DNA from: JAJXWB01 sp046349085
GTDB taxonomy: Bacteria > Pseudomonadota > Alphaproteobacteria > Rhizobiales > Beijerinckiaceae
Length of the DNA: 64,000 nucleotides
NCBI GenBank assembly: GCA_046349085.1
Contig: JAXMDA010000002.1
Span: forward strand, 434,001-498,000
Reading direction: 5' to 3'
Shown piece after piece: positions 1 through 8,698 of this stretch (position 1 is the stretch's first letter; each line of letters starts with the position of its first letter). The position numbers and the translations under genes are program-made. The notes under the pieces are model-generated. The model was not told where the DNA came from and made no database searches. It worked only from the letters and a program-made list of their open reading frames with translations.

Positions 1-516
1 TTCGGCCGCTTCAAGGACGCCATCGCCGACTACGACAAGATTCTCGCGCGCGAAAAGGAGAATGTGGAGGCGCTCGTCGCCCGCGGCTATTCCGAGTTCT
101 TCCTTGCCGATTTCGCCGCCGCCGAGCCGGACCTCGCGGCGGGCGCGACGCTGAATCCCAATGCCGCAGCCTGGACGTTTCTGGCCCGCGCGCGCCTCGG
201 CAAGGCCGACGCCGCCCGGCTGTTTGTCGAGGATACGAAAAAACTGCAGCGCGCGGACTGGATCAGCACGGTCGCGCGCATGTTCGAGCTGGGCGCCGCC
301 GACGACCTGTTGCTTCAGACCGCCGGCGACGACGACGAGCGCCGCTGCAACATTTATTTCTATCTCGGCGAACTGGCGCTCGCCAAAGCCGACCGCGCGC
401 GGGCGAAAGGTCTGTTCGAGAAGGGCGCCGACGCCTGCCCGAAGGACCCGACCCGCACCAACGGCTCGCTGCGCGAATACGTGGCGCTGACCGAGGAACT
501 CAAGCGCATGAAATAA
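1..516 (+). CDS. TPR-repeat protein, 3' part only
   Basis: The frame is open from the first base, so the 5' end lies outside the window. The visible 171 residues are helical; the opening segment (DAIADYDKIL, then EALVARGYSEF) has the spacing of tetratricopeptide repeats, followed by degenerate repeats with conserved Ala/Gly and a C-terminal helix pair ending at TAA. TPR proteins are protein-protein scaffolds; many alphaproteobacterial ones of this type are periplasmic or lipid-anchored, but the N-terminus that would show this is missing. A GTG at 64 is internal, not a start. No specific function can be assigned. Confidence 0.75.
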   Translation, partial: FGRFKDAIADYDKILAREKENVEALVARGYSEFFLADFAAAEPDLAAGATLNPNAAAWTFLARARLGKADAARLFVEDTKKLQRADWISTVARMFELGAADDLLLQTAGDDDERRCNIYFYLGELALAKADRARAKGLFEKGADACPKDPTRTNGSLREYVALTEELKRMK

Positions 517-624
517 TTGACCATTGGCCACGCCTTCGCTCGCTTGACCCCGGAGGCGCGGCGCCTGCTAAATGCGCAGGACAGGCGCGGGCGCGGCAGG
601 CGGCGTCTGCGCACGGGGAGACGC

Positions 625-1173
625 TTGAATATCCGGAATTTCGGCAGCCTGCCGAACATCATCACCATCGGCCGGCTGCTGCTCGTTCCGGTTATCGTCT
701 CGATGATCGTCGCCGCCCAGTGGCGCGACGCCTTTTTCGTGTTTCTGATCGCGGGCGTTTCCGACGCCGCGGACGGCTGGCTCGCCAAGACGTTCGACCT
801 GCGCACGGAGCTCGGCGCCTTCCTCGATCCGCTCGCGGACAAGGCGCTGCTGATGTCCATCTACGTCGCGCTCGGCATTGCGCACGCCATTCCGCCGACG
901 CTCGCCATTCTCGTGGTTTCCCGCGACGTCATGATTCTCGGCGGCGTCATCACCGCCTGGCTGTTCGACAAGCCCGTCGAGATACGCCCGCTGTTCGTCT
1001 CCAAGGTCAACACCACGCTGCAAATCGCCTTCGCCGCCGCGGTTCTGGGCGCGAGCGCCTTCGGCCTGTCCGGCGATTACTGGTTCTGGCCCATGACCTA
1101 CGTCGTGGCGGCATTGACGCTGGCTTCTGCGGGCGCCTATCTGGGGCCATGGATCAGGCACATGGGCCACTGA
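625..1173 (+). CDS. CDP-alcohol phosphatidyltransferase family membrane protein
   Basis: Integral membrane enzyme of about 182 residues that would transfer a phosphatidyl group from CDP-diacylglycerol to an alcohol in phospholipid synthesis. The family signature is present: DG at the start of the motif, AK in place of AR, then G-AFLD-PLAD with the two metal-binding Asp residues. Three to four hydrophobic segments follow. The TTG start at 625 is chosen because GGGGAG lies just upstream (615-620); the open frame reaches back to 517 but that part has no family similarity. Substrate is unclear: it resembles PgsA and cardiolipin-synthase-type enzymes, so no symbol is given. The next gene follows after 5 bases. 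Confidence 0.8.
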   Translation: MNIRNFGSLPNIITIGRLLLVPVIVSMIVAAQWRDAFFVFLIAGVSDAADGWLAKTFDLRTELGAFLDPLADKALLMSIYVALGIAHAIPPTLAILVVSRDVMILGGVITAWLFDKPVEIRPLFVSKVNTTLQIAFAAAVLGASAFGLSGDYWFWPMTYVVAALTLASAGAYLGPWIRHMGH

Positions 1174-1178
1174 CACGC

Positions 1179-2351
1179 ATGAGCCCGCCGCCGCCGGTGA
1201 CGGTCGCCGAACGCGGGCCGCGGCTGGCCGACTTTGCGCCCTGGGCCACCGCAATCGTCGCCGTCGCGCTGTTTCTCTACCTGTTTTCCGGCGTGCTGAT
1301 GCCGTTTGCGGCCGGTATCGCGCTCGGCTACCTGCTCGATCCCGTCGCCGAAAAGCTCGAGCGCCTCGGCCTGAACCGGCTCGGCGCGGCGCTGTTCATA
1401 CTGGCCGTCTCGATCGTCGTCGTCGTTCTGGCGCTGGTCTTCATCGGCCCGATCCTCGGCCACCAGCTCTCGGCCTTCGTCGAGAACCTGCCGCGGATCG
1501 TGCTGCGCCTTCAGGCGCTGGTCTCGGAATGGAGCTCCCGGATCCTCGAAACCTCGTGGGGCGGGGATATCGCCGCCAAGCTGGGATTAGGCTCCGGCAA
1601 TCCCGGCGACATCCAGAAGGCGCTCGGCGATTTCGCCGGCGACGCCGCCAAGTGGCTCGGCGGCTTCGCCAAGTCGCTGCTCTCGGGCGGGGCGGCGCTG
1701 GTCGGCCTGCTCTCGCTGATCGTCGTCACGCCCGTCGTCGCCTTCTACATTCTCGTCGACTGGAACCATATGATCGATTCCGTGAAGTCGCTGGTGCCGC
1801 CGCGCTACCTTCCCGAGGTGAGCAAGGTCGCCCGCGACGTCGACGCCGCGCTCGCCGGCTTCCTGCGCGGGCAATCGCTGGTCTGCCTGTTTCTGGGCCT
1901 CTGGTACGGTCTGGGCCTCACGATCATCGGTCTCAACTACGGGTTCCTGATCGGCATTTCCGCGGGCTTTCTCAGCTTCATCCCCTATGTCGGCTCGCTG
2001 AGCGCGCTCGTCGTCTCCGCCATCGTCGCGCTCGTGCAGGGCTGGCCCGACTGGACCATGCTCGCCATGTCGCTCGGCGTCGTGATTTCCGGCCAGTTCC
2101 TCGAAGGCAACGTGCTCTCGCCGAAGCTCGTCGGCGAATCCGTCGGCCTGCATCCGGTCTGGCTGATGTTCGCGCTGCTGGCGTCGGGCTCGCTGTTCGG
2201 CTTCACCGGCCTGATCGTCGCCGTGCCGGTCGCGGCCGCGCTCGGCGTGCTCCTCCGCTTCTTTTTCGCCCGCTATCGCCAGAGCCCGTTCTATCTCGGC
2301 GACGAGACCGCGCGGCAGGAAGTGCGGCAAGAGGCGGCCAACCAGCCATGA
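1179..2351 (+). CDS. AI-2E transporter (PerM/UPF0118) family permease
   Basis: A 390-residue polytopic membrane protein. Hydrophobic pairs lie at the N-terminus (ALFLYLFSGVLMPF and the following segment), a soluble stretch covers roughly residues 90-160, and four or more helices make the C-terminal half, with the family's GxxLGLWYGLGL and FxxFIPYVGS motifs. Family members export small molecules such as autoinducer-2 or act as Na+/H+ antiporters; the substrate here is unknown. ATG 1179 is preferred; ATG 1149 would overlap the upstream gene. Its stop overlaps the hdaA start (ATGA), suggesting translational coupling, and this gene order next to hdaA and ppk is common in alphaproteobacteria. Confidence 0.85.
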   Translation: MSPPPPVTVAERGPRLADFAPWATAIVAVALFLYLFSGVLMPFAAGIALGYLLDPVAEKLERLGLNRLGAALFILAVSIVVVVLALVFIGPILGHQLSAFVENLPRIVLRLQALVSEWSSRILETSWGGDIAAKLGLGSGNPGDIQKALGDFAGDAAKWLGGFAKSLLSGGAALVGLLSLIVVTPVVAFYILVDWNHMIDSVKSLVPPRYLPEVSKVARDVDAALAGFLRGQSLVCLFLGLWYGLGLTIIGLNYGFLIGISAGFLSFIPYVGSLSALVVSAIVALVQGWPDWTMLAMSLGVVISGQFLEGNVLSPKLVGESVGLHPVWLMFALLASGSLFGFTGLIVAVPVAAALGVLLRFFFARYRQSPFYLGDETARQEVRQEAANQP

Positions 2352-3061
2352 GCGCGGCCAGTCCCGAGGGCGGCGCGCGACCGACCGCGCGCCAGCTCGC
2401 TTTCGAATTTTCGCCGCAGCCGCGCTACGGCGACGACGATTTCCTGATCGCGCCCTCGAATGCCGCGGCCAACGCGATGATCCAGGCCTGGCCGGCCTGG
2501 CCGGACCCGGTTCTGGCCCTTGTCGGCGCTCCCGGCGCGGGAAAAAGCCATCTTGCCGCGATCTGGGCGCGCCGCGCGCGCGCCGTCATCGCGCCGGCGG
2601 AAGCCGTCAGCGCCGACGCCGACCTCGGCGAATTCTATGGCCGCAACATCCTGCTGGAGGACGCCGGGGGCGTCGCCGACGAGCGGGGCCTGTTCCACCT
2701 GTTCAATCTCGTCCAGGAATCGCGCGCCACCATGCTGATGACGGCGAGAAGCGAGCCGGAAAGCTGGGGCGTGCGGCTGCCTGACCTGCGCTCGCGCCTG
2801 CGCCGCGCCCCGGTCGCCCGCATCGAGCCGCCGTCCGAGGATCTCGTGCACGCCGTTCTCGTCAAATTGTTCGAGGATCGGCAACTCGCCGTCGAGGCGA
2901 CCGTGATCGACTACATTGCGCTGCGCATCGACCGTTCGCTCGACGCCGCGCGCGAAATCGTCGCGGCGCTGGACGCCGAGGCGCTGGCGCGGGGCAGGGC
3001 GGTCGGACGGGGGCTGGCCGCCGATGTGATAGCAAGGCTTGCCAGAGAAGAAGAACTGTAA
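2348..3061 (+). CDS. hdaA: DnaA regulatory inactivator HdaA
   Basis: A 237-residue AAA+ protein related to the DnaA ATPase domain. Seen: QLAFEF at residues 16-21, matching the beta-clamp-binding motif of Hda proteins; Walker A GAPGAGKS at 60-67; a Walker B-like ILLED; and an arginine-rich sensor/lid region. Established role of Hda: with the DNA-loaded sliding clamp it stimulates ATP hydrolysis by DnaA and so prevents re-initiation of replication. The start overlaps the upstream stop by ATGA. Position between a PerM-type gene and ppk matches the alphaproteobacterial hdaA locus. No DnaA-type DNA-binding domain IV is present, which separates it from dnaA. Confidence 0.88.
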   Translation: MSAASPEGGARPTARQLAFEFSPQPRYGDDDFLIAPSNAAANAMIQAWPAWPDPVLALVGAPGAGKSHLAAIWARRARAVIAPAEAVSADADLGEFYGRNILLEDAGGVADERGLFHLFNLVQESRATMLMTARSEPESWGVRLPDLRSRLRRAPVARIEPPSEDLVHAVLVKLFEDRQLAVEATVIDYIALRIDRSLDAAREIVAALDAEALARGRAVGRGLAADVIARLAREEEL

Positions 3062-3111
3062 CGAAAATCCGGCATGGACTCCCGCCGGAGACCGGAGCAC
3101 GGACCAGAATC

Positions 3112-5343
3112 ATGACTGCCGACACAGACGCCGACCTGCACCAAGAAGCCGCCAGCGAGGTGAAGTCGGCCGCCGACATCCACGTCATGGACGACATCGG
3201 CGATATCGCCGAACGCCCCGCCGAGCTCGCGGTCTCGCCCGCACGCTTCATCAATCGCGAATTGTCCTGGCTGGAATTCAACCGCCGCGTGATGCTGGAG
3301 GCCTCGAACCGCAACCATCCGCTGCTCGAGCAGCTCCGCTTCCTCACCATTTCCGCCAACAATCTCGACGAATTCTTCATGGTCCGGGTCGCGGGCCTGC
3401 GCGGCCAGATGCGCTCCGGCGTGGAGGAGCGATCGCAGGACGGGCTGACGCCCGCCCAGCAGCTCGCCAAGATCCACGAGCGCGTGGCGCTTCTCGCCGC
3501 CGAACAGATGCGCCGCTGGCGCGAGCTGCGGCCGGAACTGGCCGCCGCCCGCATCGTCATCGCCGAGACGGAGAAGCTGACGAAGGCGCAGCAGGCCTGG
3601 CTGGAGGATTATTTCGTCCTCAACGTCTTCCCGGTCCTCACGCCGCTCGCCGTCGATCCCGCGCATCCCTTCCCGTTCATTCCCAACCTCGGCTTCACGC
3701 TGGCGCTGGAGCTGCAGGGCGAAAAGGACAAGCAGCGCCGCACCGCGCTCGTGCGCATGCCCAACAAGATCGATCGCTTCGTGCGCATCCCCGAGATCGT
3801 GGGCGGCGGACCGACGCAGTTCATTCCGCTCGAGACGCTGATCCTCATGCATTCCAAGCGGCTCTTCCCGGACCACGAGGTGGTCGGGAAGGGGCTGTTC
3901 CGCGTGATCCGCGACAGCGACCTCGAAGTCGAGGAAGAGGCCGAAGACCTTGTGCGCCTGTTCGAGACGGCGCTGAAGCGACGCCGCCGCGGCTCGGTGA
4001 TCCGCCTCGAAATGGAATCCTCCATGCCCGAGGAATTGCGGTCCTTCGTCTGCGAGGAGCTGGAGGTCGAATCCGACCAGATCTTCGTGCTCGACGGCAT
4101 GCTCGCGCTCAACGATCTCTCGCAGATCATCGCGCTCGACCGGCCCGAACTGAAATTCCCGCCCTACGTGCCGCGCTTTCCCGAGCGCGTGCGCGAGAAC
4201 GGCGGCGACTGCCTTCTGGCGATCAAGCAGAAGGATCTCATCGTCCATCACCCCTACGAATCCTTCGACGTCGTCGTGCAATTCCTGCAGCAGGCCGCGC
4301 GCGACCCGAACGTGGTGGCGATCAAGCAGACGCTCTATCGCACCTCCTCCGACAGTCCGATCGTGCGCGCGCTGATCGAGGCGGCCGAGGCCGGCAAGTC
4401 GGTGACGGCGCTGGTCGAACTGAAGGCGCGCTTCGACGAGGAGGCCAACATCCGCTGGTCGCGCGATCTCGAGCGCGCCGGCGTGCAGGTCGTGTTCGGC
4501 TTCATCGAGCTGAAGACGCACGCCAAGCTGTCGATGGTGGTCAAGCGCGAGGGCGGCTCGCTCGTCACCTACTGCCACATCGGCACCGGCAATTATCACC
4601 CCGTCACGGCCAAGGTTTACACCGACGTCTCGCTGTTCACCGCCGATCCCGCGATCGGCCGCGACGTCGCGCGCATCTTCAATTTCATCACCGGCTATTC
4701 CGAGCCCGCCGGGCTGGAAGCCATGTCGGTCTCGCCGATCGGCCTGAAGAAGACGCTGCTGCGCAATATCGAGGCCGAGATCGCCTATGCGCGCGCCGGC
4801 AAGCCCGCGGCCATCTGGGGCAAGTGCAACGCGCTGGTCGATCCCGAGATCATCGACGCGCTCTATCAGGCGAGCCAGGCGGGCGTGCGCATCGAATTCG
4901 TCGTGCGCGGCATCTGCTGCCTGCGGCCGGGCGTGCCGGGGCTGTCCGAGAATATCCGCGTGAAATCGATCATCGGGCGCTTCCTCGAACATGCGCGCAT
5001 CTACGCCTTCGGCAACGGCCACGCGCTGCCGCACGCCAAGGCGCTGGTCTACATTTCCTCGGCCGATCTCATGCCGCGCAATCTCGACCGGCGCGTGGAA
5101 TCGCTGCTGCCGATCCTCAACCCGACGGTTCACCAGCAGGTGCTCGACCAGATCATGGTCGCCAATCTCATCGACACCGAGCAGAGCTACCGCATCCTGC
5201 CCGACGGCTCGTCGGTCCGCGTCGATCTGCCGCCGAATGTCGAGTCGTTCAACGCGCACAAGTATTTTATGACCAACCCGTCGCTGTCCGGCCGCGGCAA
5301 GTCGCTGAAGGAATCCCGGCCGAAATCGTTGAAACGCGGATAG
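3112..5343 (+). CDS. ppk1: Polyphosphate kinase 1
   Basis: At 743 residues, full length for PPK1, which reversibly polymerises the gamma-phosphate of ATP into inorganic polyphosphate. The N-terminal domain starts at FINRELSWLEFNRRV, the head domain follows, and the two phospholipase-D-like catalytic domains carry YCHIGTGNYHP, with the conserved histidine that becomes phosphorylated, and the second-domain HAKALVYISSADLMPRN segment. The first ~45 residues are acidic and poorly conserved. ATG 3112 lies 50 bases after hdaA. The exopolyphosphatase gene follows 21 bases downstream, so synthesis and degradation of polyphosphate are probably co-transcribed. Confidence 0.97.
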   Translation: MTADTDADLHQEAASEVKSAADIHVMDDIGDIAERPAELAVSPARFINRELSWLEFNRRVMLEASNRNHPLLEQLRFLTISANNLDEFFMVRVAGLRGQMRSGVEERSQDGLTPAQQLAKIHERVALLAAEQMRRWRELRPELAAARIVIAETEKLTKAQQAWLEDYFVLNVFPVLTPLAVDPAHPFPFIPNLGFTLALELQGEKDKQRRTALVRMPNKIDRFVRIPEIVGGGPTQFIPLETLILMHSKRLFPDHEVVGKGLFRVIRDSDLEVEEEAEDLVRLFETALKRRRRGSVIRLEMESSMPEELRSFVCEELEVESDQIFVLDGMLALNDLSQIIALDRPELKFPPYVPRFPERVRENGGDCLLAIKQKDLIVHHPYESFDVVVQFLQQAARDPNVVAIKQTLYRTSSDSPIVRALIEAAEAGKSVTALVELKARFDEEANIRWSRDLERAGVQVVFGFIELKTHAKLSMVVKREGGSLVTYCHIGTGNYHPVTAKVYTDVSLFTADPAIGRDVARIFNFITGYSEPAGLEAMSVSPIGLKKTLLRNIEAEIAYARAGKPAAIWGKCNALVDPEIIDALYQASQAGVRIEFVVRGICCLRPGVPGLSENIRVKSIIGRFLEHARIYAFGNGHALPHAKALVYISSADLMPRNLDRRVESLLPILNPTVHQQVLDQIMVANLIDTEQSYRILPDGSSVRVDLPPNVESFNAHKYFMTNPSLSGRGKSLKESRPKSLKRG

Positions 5344-5364
5344 CCGCAGAACGGTCGCCAAGGC

Positions 5365-6882
5365 ATGGTCATCTCGAAAACCGAGGCGCAGGGCCGCATC
5401 GACGCGGGCGCTCCCGTCGCCATCGTCGACATTGGCTCGAATTCCGTGCGCCTCGTCGCCTACGAGGGCCGTACGCGCGCGCCGACGCCGATCTTCAACG
5501 AAAAAGCCTTCTGCGGCCTCGGCCGCGGCGTGCAGACGACGGGCGTTCTGGCGGACGAGGCGATGGAGCGCGCCATCGCCGCGCTCGCGCGCTTCGAGGC
5601 GCTGTGCCGCATCATGGGGGTCCGCGACATTCAGGTCGTGGCCACCGCCGCCGCCCGCGACGCGCGCAACGGCCCGCAATTCCTGGAACGCGCGGAACAC
5701 GCGGTCGGCGCGCCGATCCGTCTGCTCTCGGGCAAGCGCGAGGCGGAACTGTCGGCGATGGGCGTCATCTCCGCCATCCATCAGCCCGACGGCGTCGTCG
5801 GCGACCTCGGCGGCGGCTCGCTCGAACTGATCGGCGTTTCCGGCGACAGGACCGGCAAGGGCCAGACGCTGCCGCTCGGCGGCCTCGCCCTGCTCGACGC
5901 CTCCAACAAGTCGCACAAGCAGGCGGCGAAAATCGCGCGCGAATATCTCGACGACGCGGAGGCCCTGAAAAAACTCTCCGGCCGCACTTTCTACGCGGTC
6001 GGCGGCACATGGCGCGCGCTCGCCCGCCTGCACATGCTCCAGCGCTCCTATCCGCTGAACGTCATGCACAATTACGAGATTCCTGCGCGCGACGCCGAGG
6101 ATTTCGTGGAGCTTCTGGAGCGCGCCGACATCGATTCGCTCAACGCCGTCGACGCCATTTCCGCGCAGCGCCGCCCGCTGCTCGCCTATGGCGCGATCGT
6201 GCTCGACGAGATCATCAAGCGCGGCAAGCCGCGCTCCATCGTCATGTCGGCCGCCGGCGTGCGCGAAGGCCTGCTCTACGAGCAATTGAGCGCCGCCGAG
6301 CAAAGCCTCGATCCGCTGCTGTGGTCGGCGGCGGAGTTCAATCTCCTGCGCTCGCGCGCCCCCTTGCACGGCAAGGAGCTGGCCGACTGGTACGACGCCT
6401 TCTTCGCCTCGACCGAACTGCCCGACAGCGACGGCGACAAGCGCCTGCGCCGCGCCGCCTGCCTCCTGTCGGACATCGCCTGGCGCGCGCATCCCGACTA
6501 CCGCGGCGAGCAGGCCTTCGACGTCGTCGCCAACGCTTCCTTCGTCGGCGTCGATCACCCGGGCCGCGCCTTCATCGCGCTGGCCATCGCCATCCGGCAC
6601 ATCGGCCTCAACGAAGCGGTCAGCCCGACCATCCGCGCGCTGGTGACGGCGCGCCTCCTCGATCGCGCGCGCATTCTGGGCGCGGCGATGCGTGTGGCCT
6701 ATATCCTTTCCGCCGCCATGCCCGGCGTGCTGACGAAGACGCCGCTGCGCGTGCGCAAGAAAGAGCTCGTGCTGGAACTGCCGCCCGACCTCGCCGCGCT
6801 CGCCAGCGAGCGCATCGCCAACCGCATGAAGGCGCTGGGCCGGCTGATCGGCCGCGAGCCGAGGGTCGTCGTGACGGGTTGA
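5365..6882 (+). CDS. ppx: Exopolyphosphatase, Ppx/GppA family
   Basis: A 505-residue member of the ASKHA sugar-kinase/actin fold. Phosphate-binding loops are visible: IVDIGSNSVRLV near residue 24 and VVGDLGGGSLEL near residue 148, plus FYAVGGTWRALA. A C-terminal HD-like helical domain follows, as in longer Ppx enzymes. It removes terminal phosphates from polyphosphate and may also act on pppGpp; family membership alone does not separate the two. The gene sits 21 bases after ppk1, the usual ppk-ppx pair, which favours the polyphosphate role. Confidence 0.93.
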   Translation: MVISKTEAQGRIDAGAPVAIVDIGSNSVRLVAYEGRTRAPTPIFNEKAFCGLGRGVQTTGVLADEAMERAIAALARFEALCRIMGVRDIQVVATAAARDARNGPQFLERAEHAVGAPIRLLSGKREAELSAMGVISAIHQPDGVVGDLGGGSLELIGVSGDRTGKGQTLPLGGLALLDASNKSHKQAAKIAREYLDDAEALKKLSGRTFYAVGGTWRALARLHMLQRSYPLNVMHNYEIPARDAEDFVELLERADIDSLNAVDAISAQRRPLLAYGAIVLDEIIKRGKPRSIVMSAAGVREGLLYEQLSAAEQSLDPLLWSAAEFNLLRSRAPLHGKELADWYDAFFASTELPDSDGDKRLRRAACLLSDIAWRAHPDYRGEQAFDVVANASFVGVDHPGRAFIALAIAIRHIGLNEAVSPTIRALVTARLLDRARILGAAMRVAYILSAAMPGVLTKTPLRVRKKELVLELPPDLAALASERIANRMKALGRLIGREPRVVVTG

Positions 6883-6945
6883 CGGACGGCGAGCTTTCGG
6901 GCTCGCAGAAGAAGTCGAAGGCTCGCGGTCCGGAGAGAGAATGCA

Positions 6946-8010
6946 ATGTGGACGCTGACCGAACTTCCCATCGTCCAGGCGCCCATGGCCGGCTCGCAGG
7001 GACCGAAACTCTGCATCGCCGTCTGCCAGGCGGGCGGGCTCGGCTCCATCCCCTGCGCCATGCTGACGCCGGACGTTCTGCGCGCGCAGGTCGCGGAAAT
7101 CCGCGCGGCGACCAGGGCGCCGTTCAACGTGAATTTCTTCGCCCACCGCCCGCCCGCGCCCGACCCGGCGCGCGAGGCGGCATGGGTCGAACGGTTGAGC
7201 GGCTATTATTCCGAATTCGGCCTCGATCCCGCCGAGGCCGGCAAGGGGCCGGGCAGGGCGCCCTTCGACGAGGCCATGTGCGCAGCGGTCGAGGAATTGC
7301 GCCCGCCGGTCGTCAGCTTCCATTTCGGCCTGCCTGACGAAAGCCTGCTCGCGCGCGTGAAAGCGACCGGCGCGCAGGTCTGGTCATCCGCCACGACGGT
7401 CGAGGAAGCCCGCTGGCTCGCCCGGCGCGGCGTCGACGCCATCATCGCGCAAGGCCGGGAGGCGGGCGGCCATCGCGGCATGTTCCTGACCGACGACATC
7501 GACGCGCAGCCCGGCCTGTTCGCCCTGCTGCCGCAGGTCGTGGACGCGGTTAAGGTTCCCGTGATCGCCGCCGGCGGCATCGCCGACGCGCGCGGCGTCG
7601 CGGCCGCGCTCATGCTCGGGGCCTCCGCCGCCCAGATCGGCACCGCCTACCTGCTGAGCCCGCAGGCCTCGACCTCGGCCGTGCACCGCGCCGCCCTGAA
7701 AGCCGGCCGCGACGACACGACCCGCCTTACCAATCTCTTCACCGGCCGGCCGGCGCGCGGCCATCTCAACCGCTATCTGCGCGAGCAGGGGCCGATGAAC
7801 GCCGCCGCCCCCGCCTTTCCGCTGGCCACCGGCGCCATCACGCCGCTGCGCAATCATGCCGAAAAGACAGGCTCGGGCGAATTCTCGCCGCTCTGGTCGG
7901 GCGAGGCGGCGCCGCTCGCGCGCGAGGAGGATGCAGGAGAGTTCACGCGGCGCGTCTGGAAAGACGCCTCGGCGCGCATCGCAACCATCGCGCGCCGGAC
8001 ATGCGACTAA
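6946..8010 (+). CDS. Nitronate monooxygenase (2-nitropropane dioxygenase type)
   Basis: A 354-residue FMN-dependent TIM-barrel enzyme that oxidises alkyl nitronates, such as propionate 3-nitronate, to aldehydes or keto acids and nitrite. Seen: PIVQAPMAGSQGPKL at the N-terminus, the QGREAGGHRG motif holding the catalytic His and FMN phosphate-binding Gly residues, and VIAAGGIADARG with LMLGASAAQIGTAYL. ATG 6946 is preferred over the out-of-frame ATG at 6941; GGAGAGA at 6932-6938 is a good ribosome binding site. It lies 63 bases after ppx, with no obvious functional link to polyphosphate. Confidence 0.9.
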   Translation: MWTLTELPIVQAPMAGSQGPKLCIAVCQAGGLGSIPCAMLTPDVLRAQVAEIRAATRAPFNVNFFAHRPPAPDPAREAAWVERLSGYYSEFGLDPAEAGKGPGRAPFDEAMCAAVEELRPPVVSFHFGLPDESLLARVKATGAQVWSSATTVEEARWLARRGVDAIIAQGREAGGHRGMFLTDDIDAQPGLFALLPQVVDAVKVPVIAAGGIADARGVAAALMLGASAAQIGTAYLLSPQASTSAVHRAALKAGRDDTTRLTNLFTGRPARGHLNRYLREQGPMNAAAPAFPLATGAITPLRNHAEKTGSGEFSPLWSGEAAPLAREEDAGEFTRRVWKDASARIATIARRTCD

Positions 8011-8084
8011 ATGCGCGCGGCGGCAGACCCGCGGTCAACACATTGATTTTTGAATAGTCCTGCCCCATTTCGGATACGACAGGC

Positions 8085-8101
8085 TTTGAAACGCTTCTAA
8101 A
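8085..8101. promoter_or_regulatory. ICE-like inverted repeat upstream of irr
   Basis: The interval between the nitronate monooxygenase and irr (8011-8203) holds an imperfect dyad, TTTGAA then ACGC then TTCTAAA. The iron-control element bound by rhizobial Irr is an inverted TTTAGAA/TTCTAAA repeat; one arm here is exact and the other lacks one base. The position 100 bp before irr would allow autoregulation. This is motif recognition by eye only; no promoter boxes were assigned with confidence. Confidence 0.4.
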
Positions 8102-8203
8102 ATGAACAGCGGGGACTTGCGCCCAGCCCATGCTTTGCGTCAAGAGCATGGTACGGAACTATATTTCTAGCTCTCGCGACCCCGCGAAAGGATGAGACAG
8201 GCG

Positions 8204-8665
8204 ATGCCGGCGAACGCAGCCACACACTGGCGGAAGTCCAGCTACTGCGCGACGCTCCGCGATTCCGGCCTGCGGCCGACGCGCCAGCGCATTCAGATCG
8301 CCGAGCTTCTGTTCGCCAAGGGCGACCGCCACCTGACTGCCGAGACCCTGTTCGCCGAGGCGCGGTCCAACCGTTACCCGCCGTCGCTGGCCACGATCTA
8401 TAATGCATTGCGCGACTTCGCCGCCCATGGCCTCGTCCGCGAAATCGCGCTCTACGGCGCCAAGACCTGGTACGACACCAAGATCGGGCCGCACTATCAT
8501 TTCTATCTGGAAGAGCGCGACGAACTCTTCGACATTCCCGAAGAATTCATTCCGCTGATGAACATCCCCGCGCCCGACGGCACGGAAATCGTCGGCGTGG
8601 ACGTGGTGATCCGGCTGTCGTCGTCCAAGAACGGCGAGGCGACGGCGACGGCGCGCGCCGCCTGA
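8204..8665 (+). CDS. irr: Iron response regulator Irr (Fur superfamily)
   Basis: A 153-residue winged-helix regulator. The segment LRDSGLRPTRQRIQIAELLF and the recognition region LATIYNALRDFAAHGLVREI are typical of Irr, followed by TKIGPHYHFYLEE, the Irr heme/metal-binding region, and a C-terminal dimerisation domain. Irr is the main iron regulator of many Hyphomicrobiales; it binds heme, is inactivated or degraded when iron is plentiful, and represses iron-consuming genes under limitation. Here the usual HHH triplet reads HYH (residues 97-99). ATG 8204 is chosen because AAAGGA at 8188-8193 sits 10 bases upstream; ATG 8192 would overlap this site. Confidence 0.9.
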   Translation: MPANAATHWRKSSYCATLRDSGLRPTRQRIQIAELLFAKGDRHLTAETLFAEARSNRYPPSLATIYNALRDFAAHGLVREIALYGAKTWYDTKIGPHYHFYLEERDELFDIPEEFIPLMNIPAPDGTEIVGVDVVIRLSSSKNGEATATARAA

Positions 8666-8698
8666 GGCGGCTCGAGCCCCTGCGATCCCGCCGCCCGG

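Noticed and set aside
2911..7337. Very long open frames on both strands opposite or beside ppk and ppx (over 1,400 codons)
   Set aside because: They are shadows caused by strong third-position GC bias; the encoded sequences are low-complexity Arg/Ala/Asp with no domain, while PPK and Ppx are clear in their own frames.
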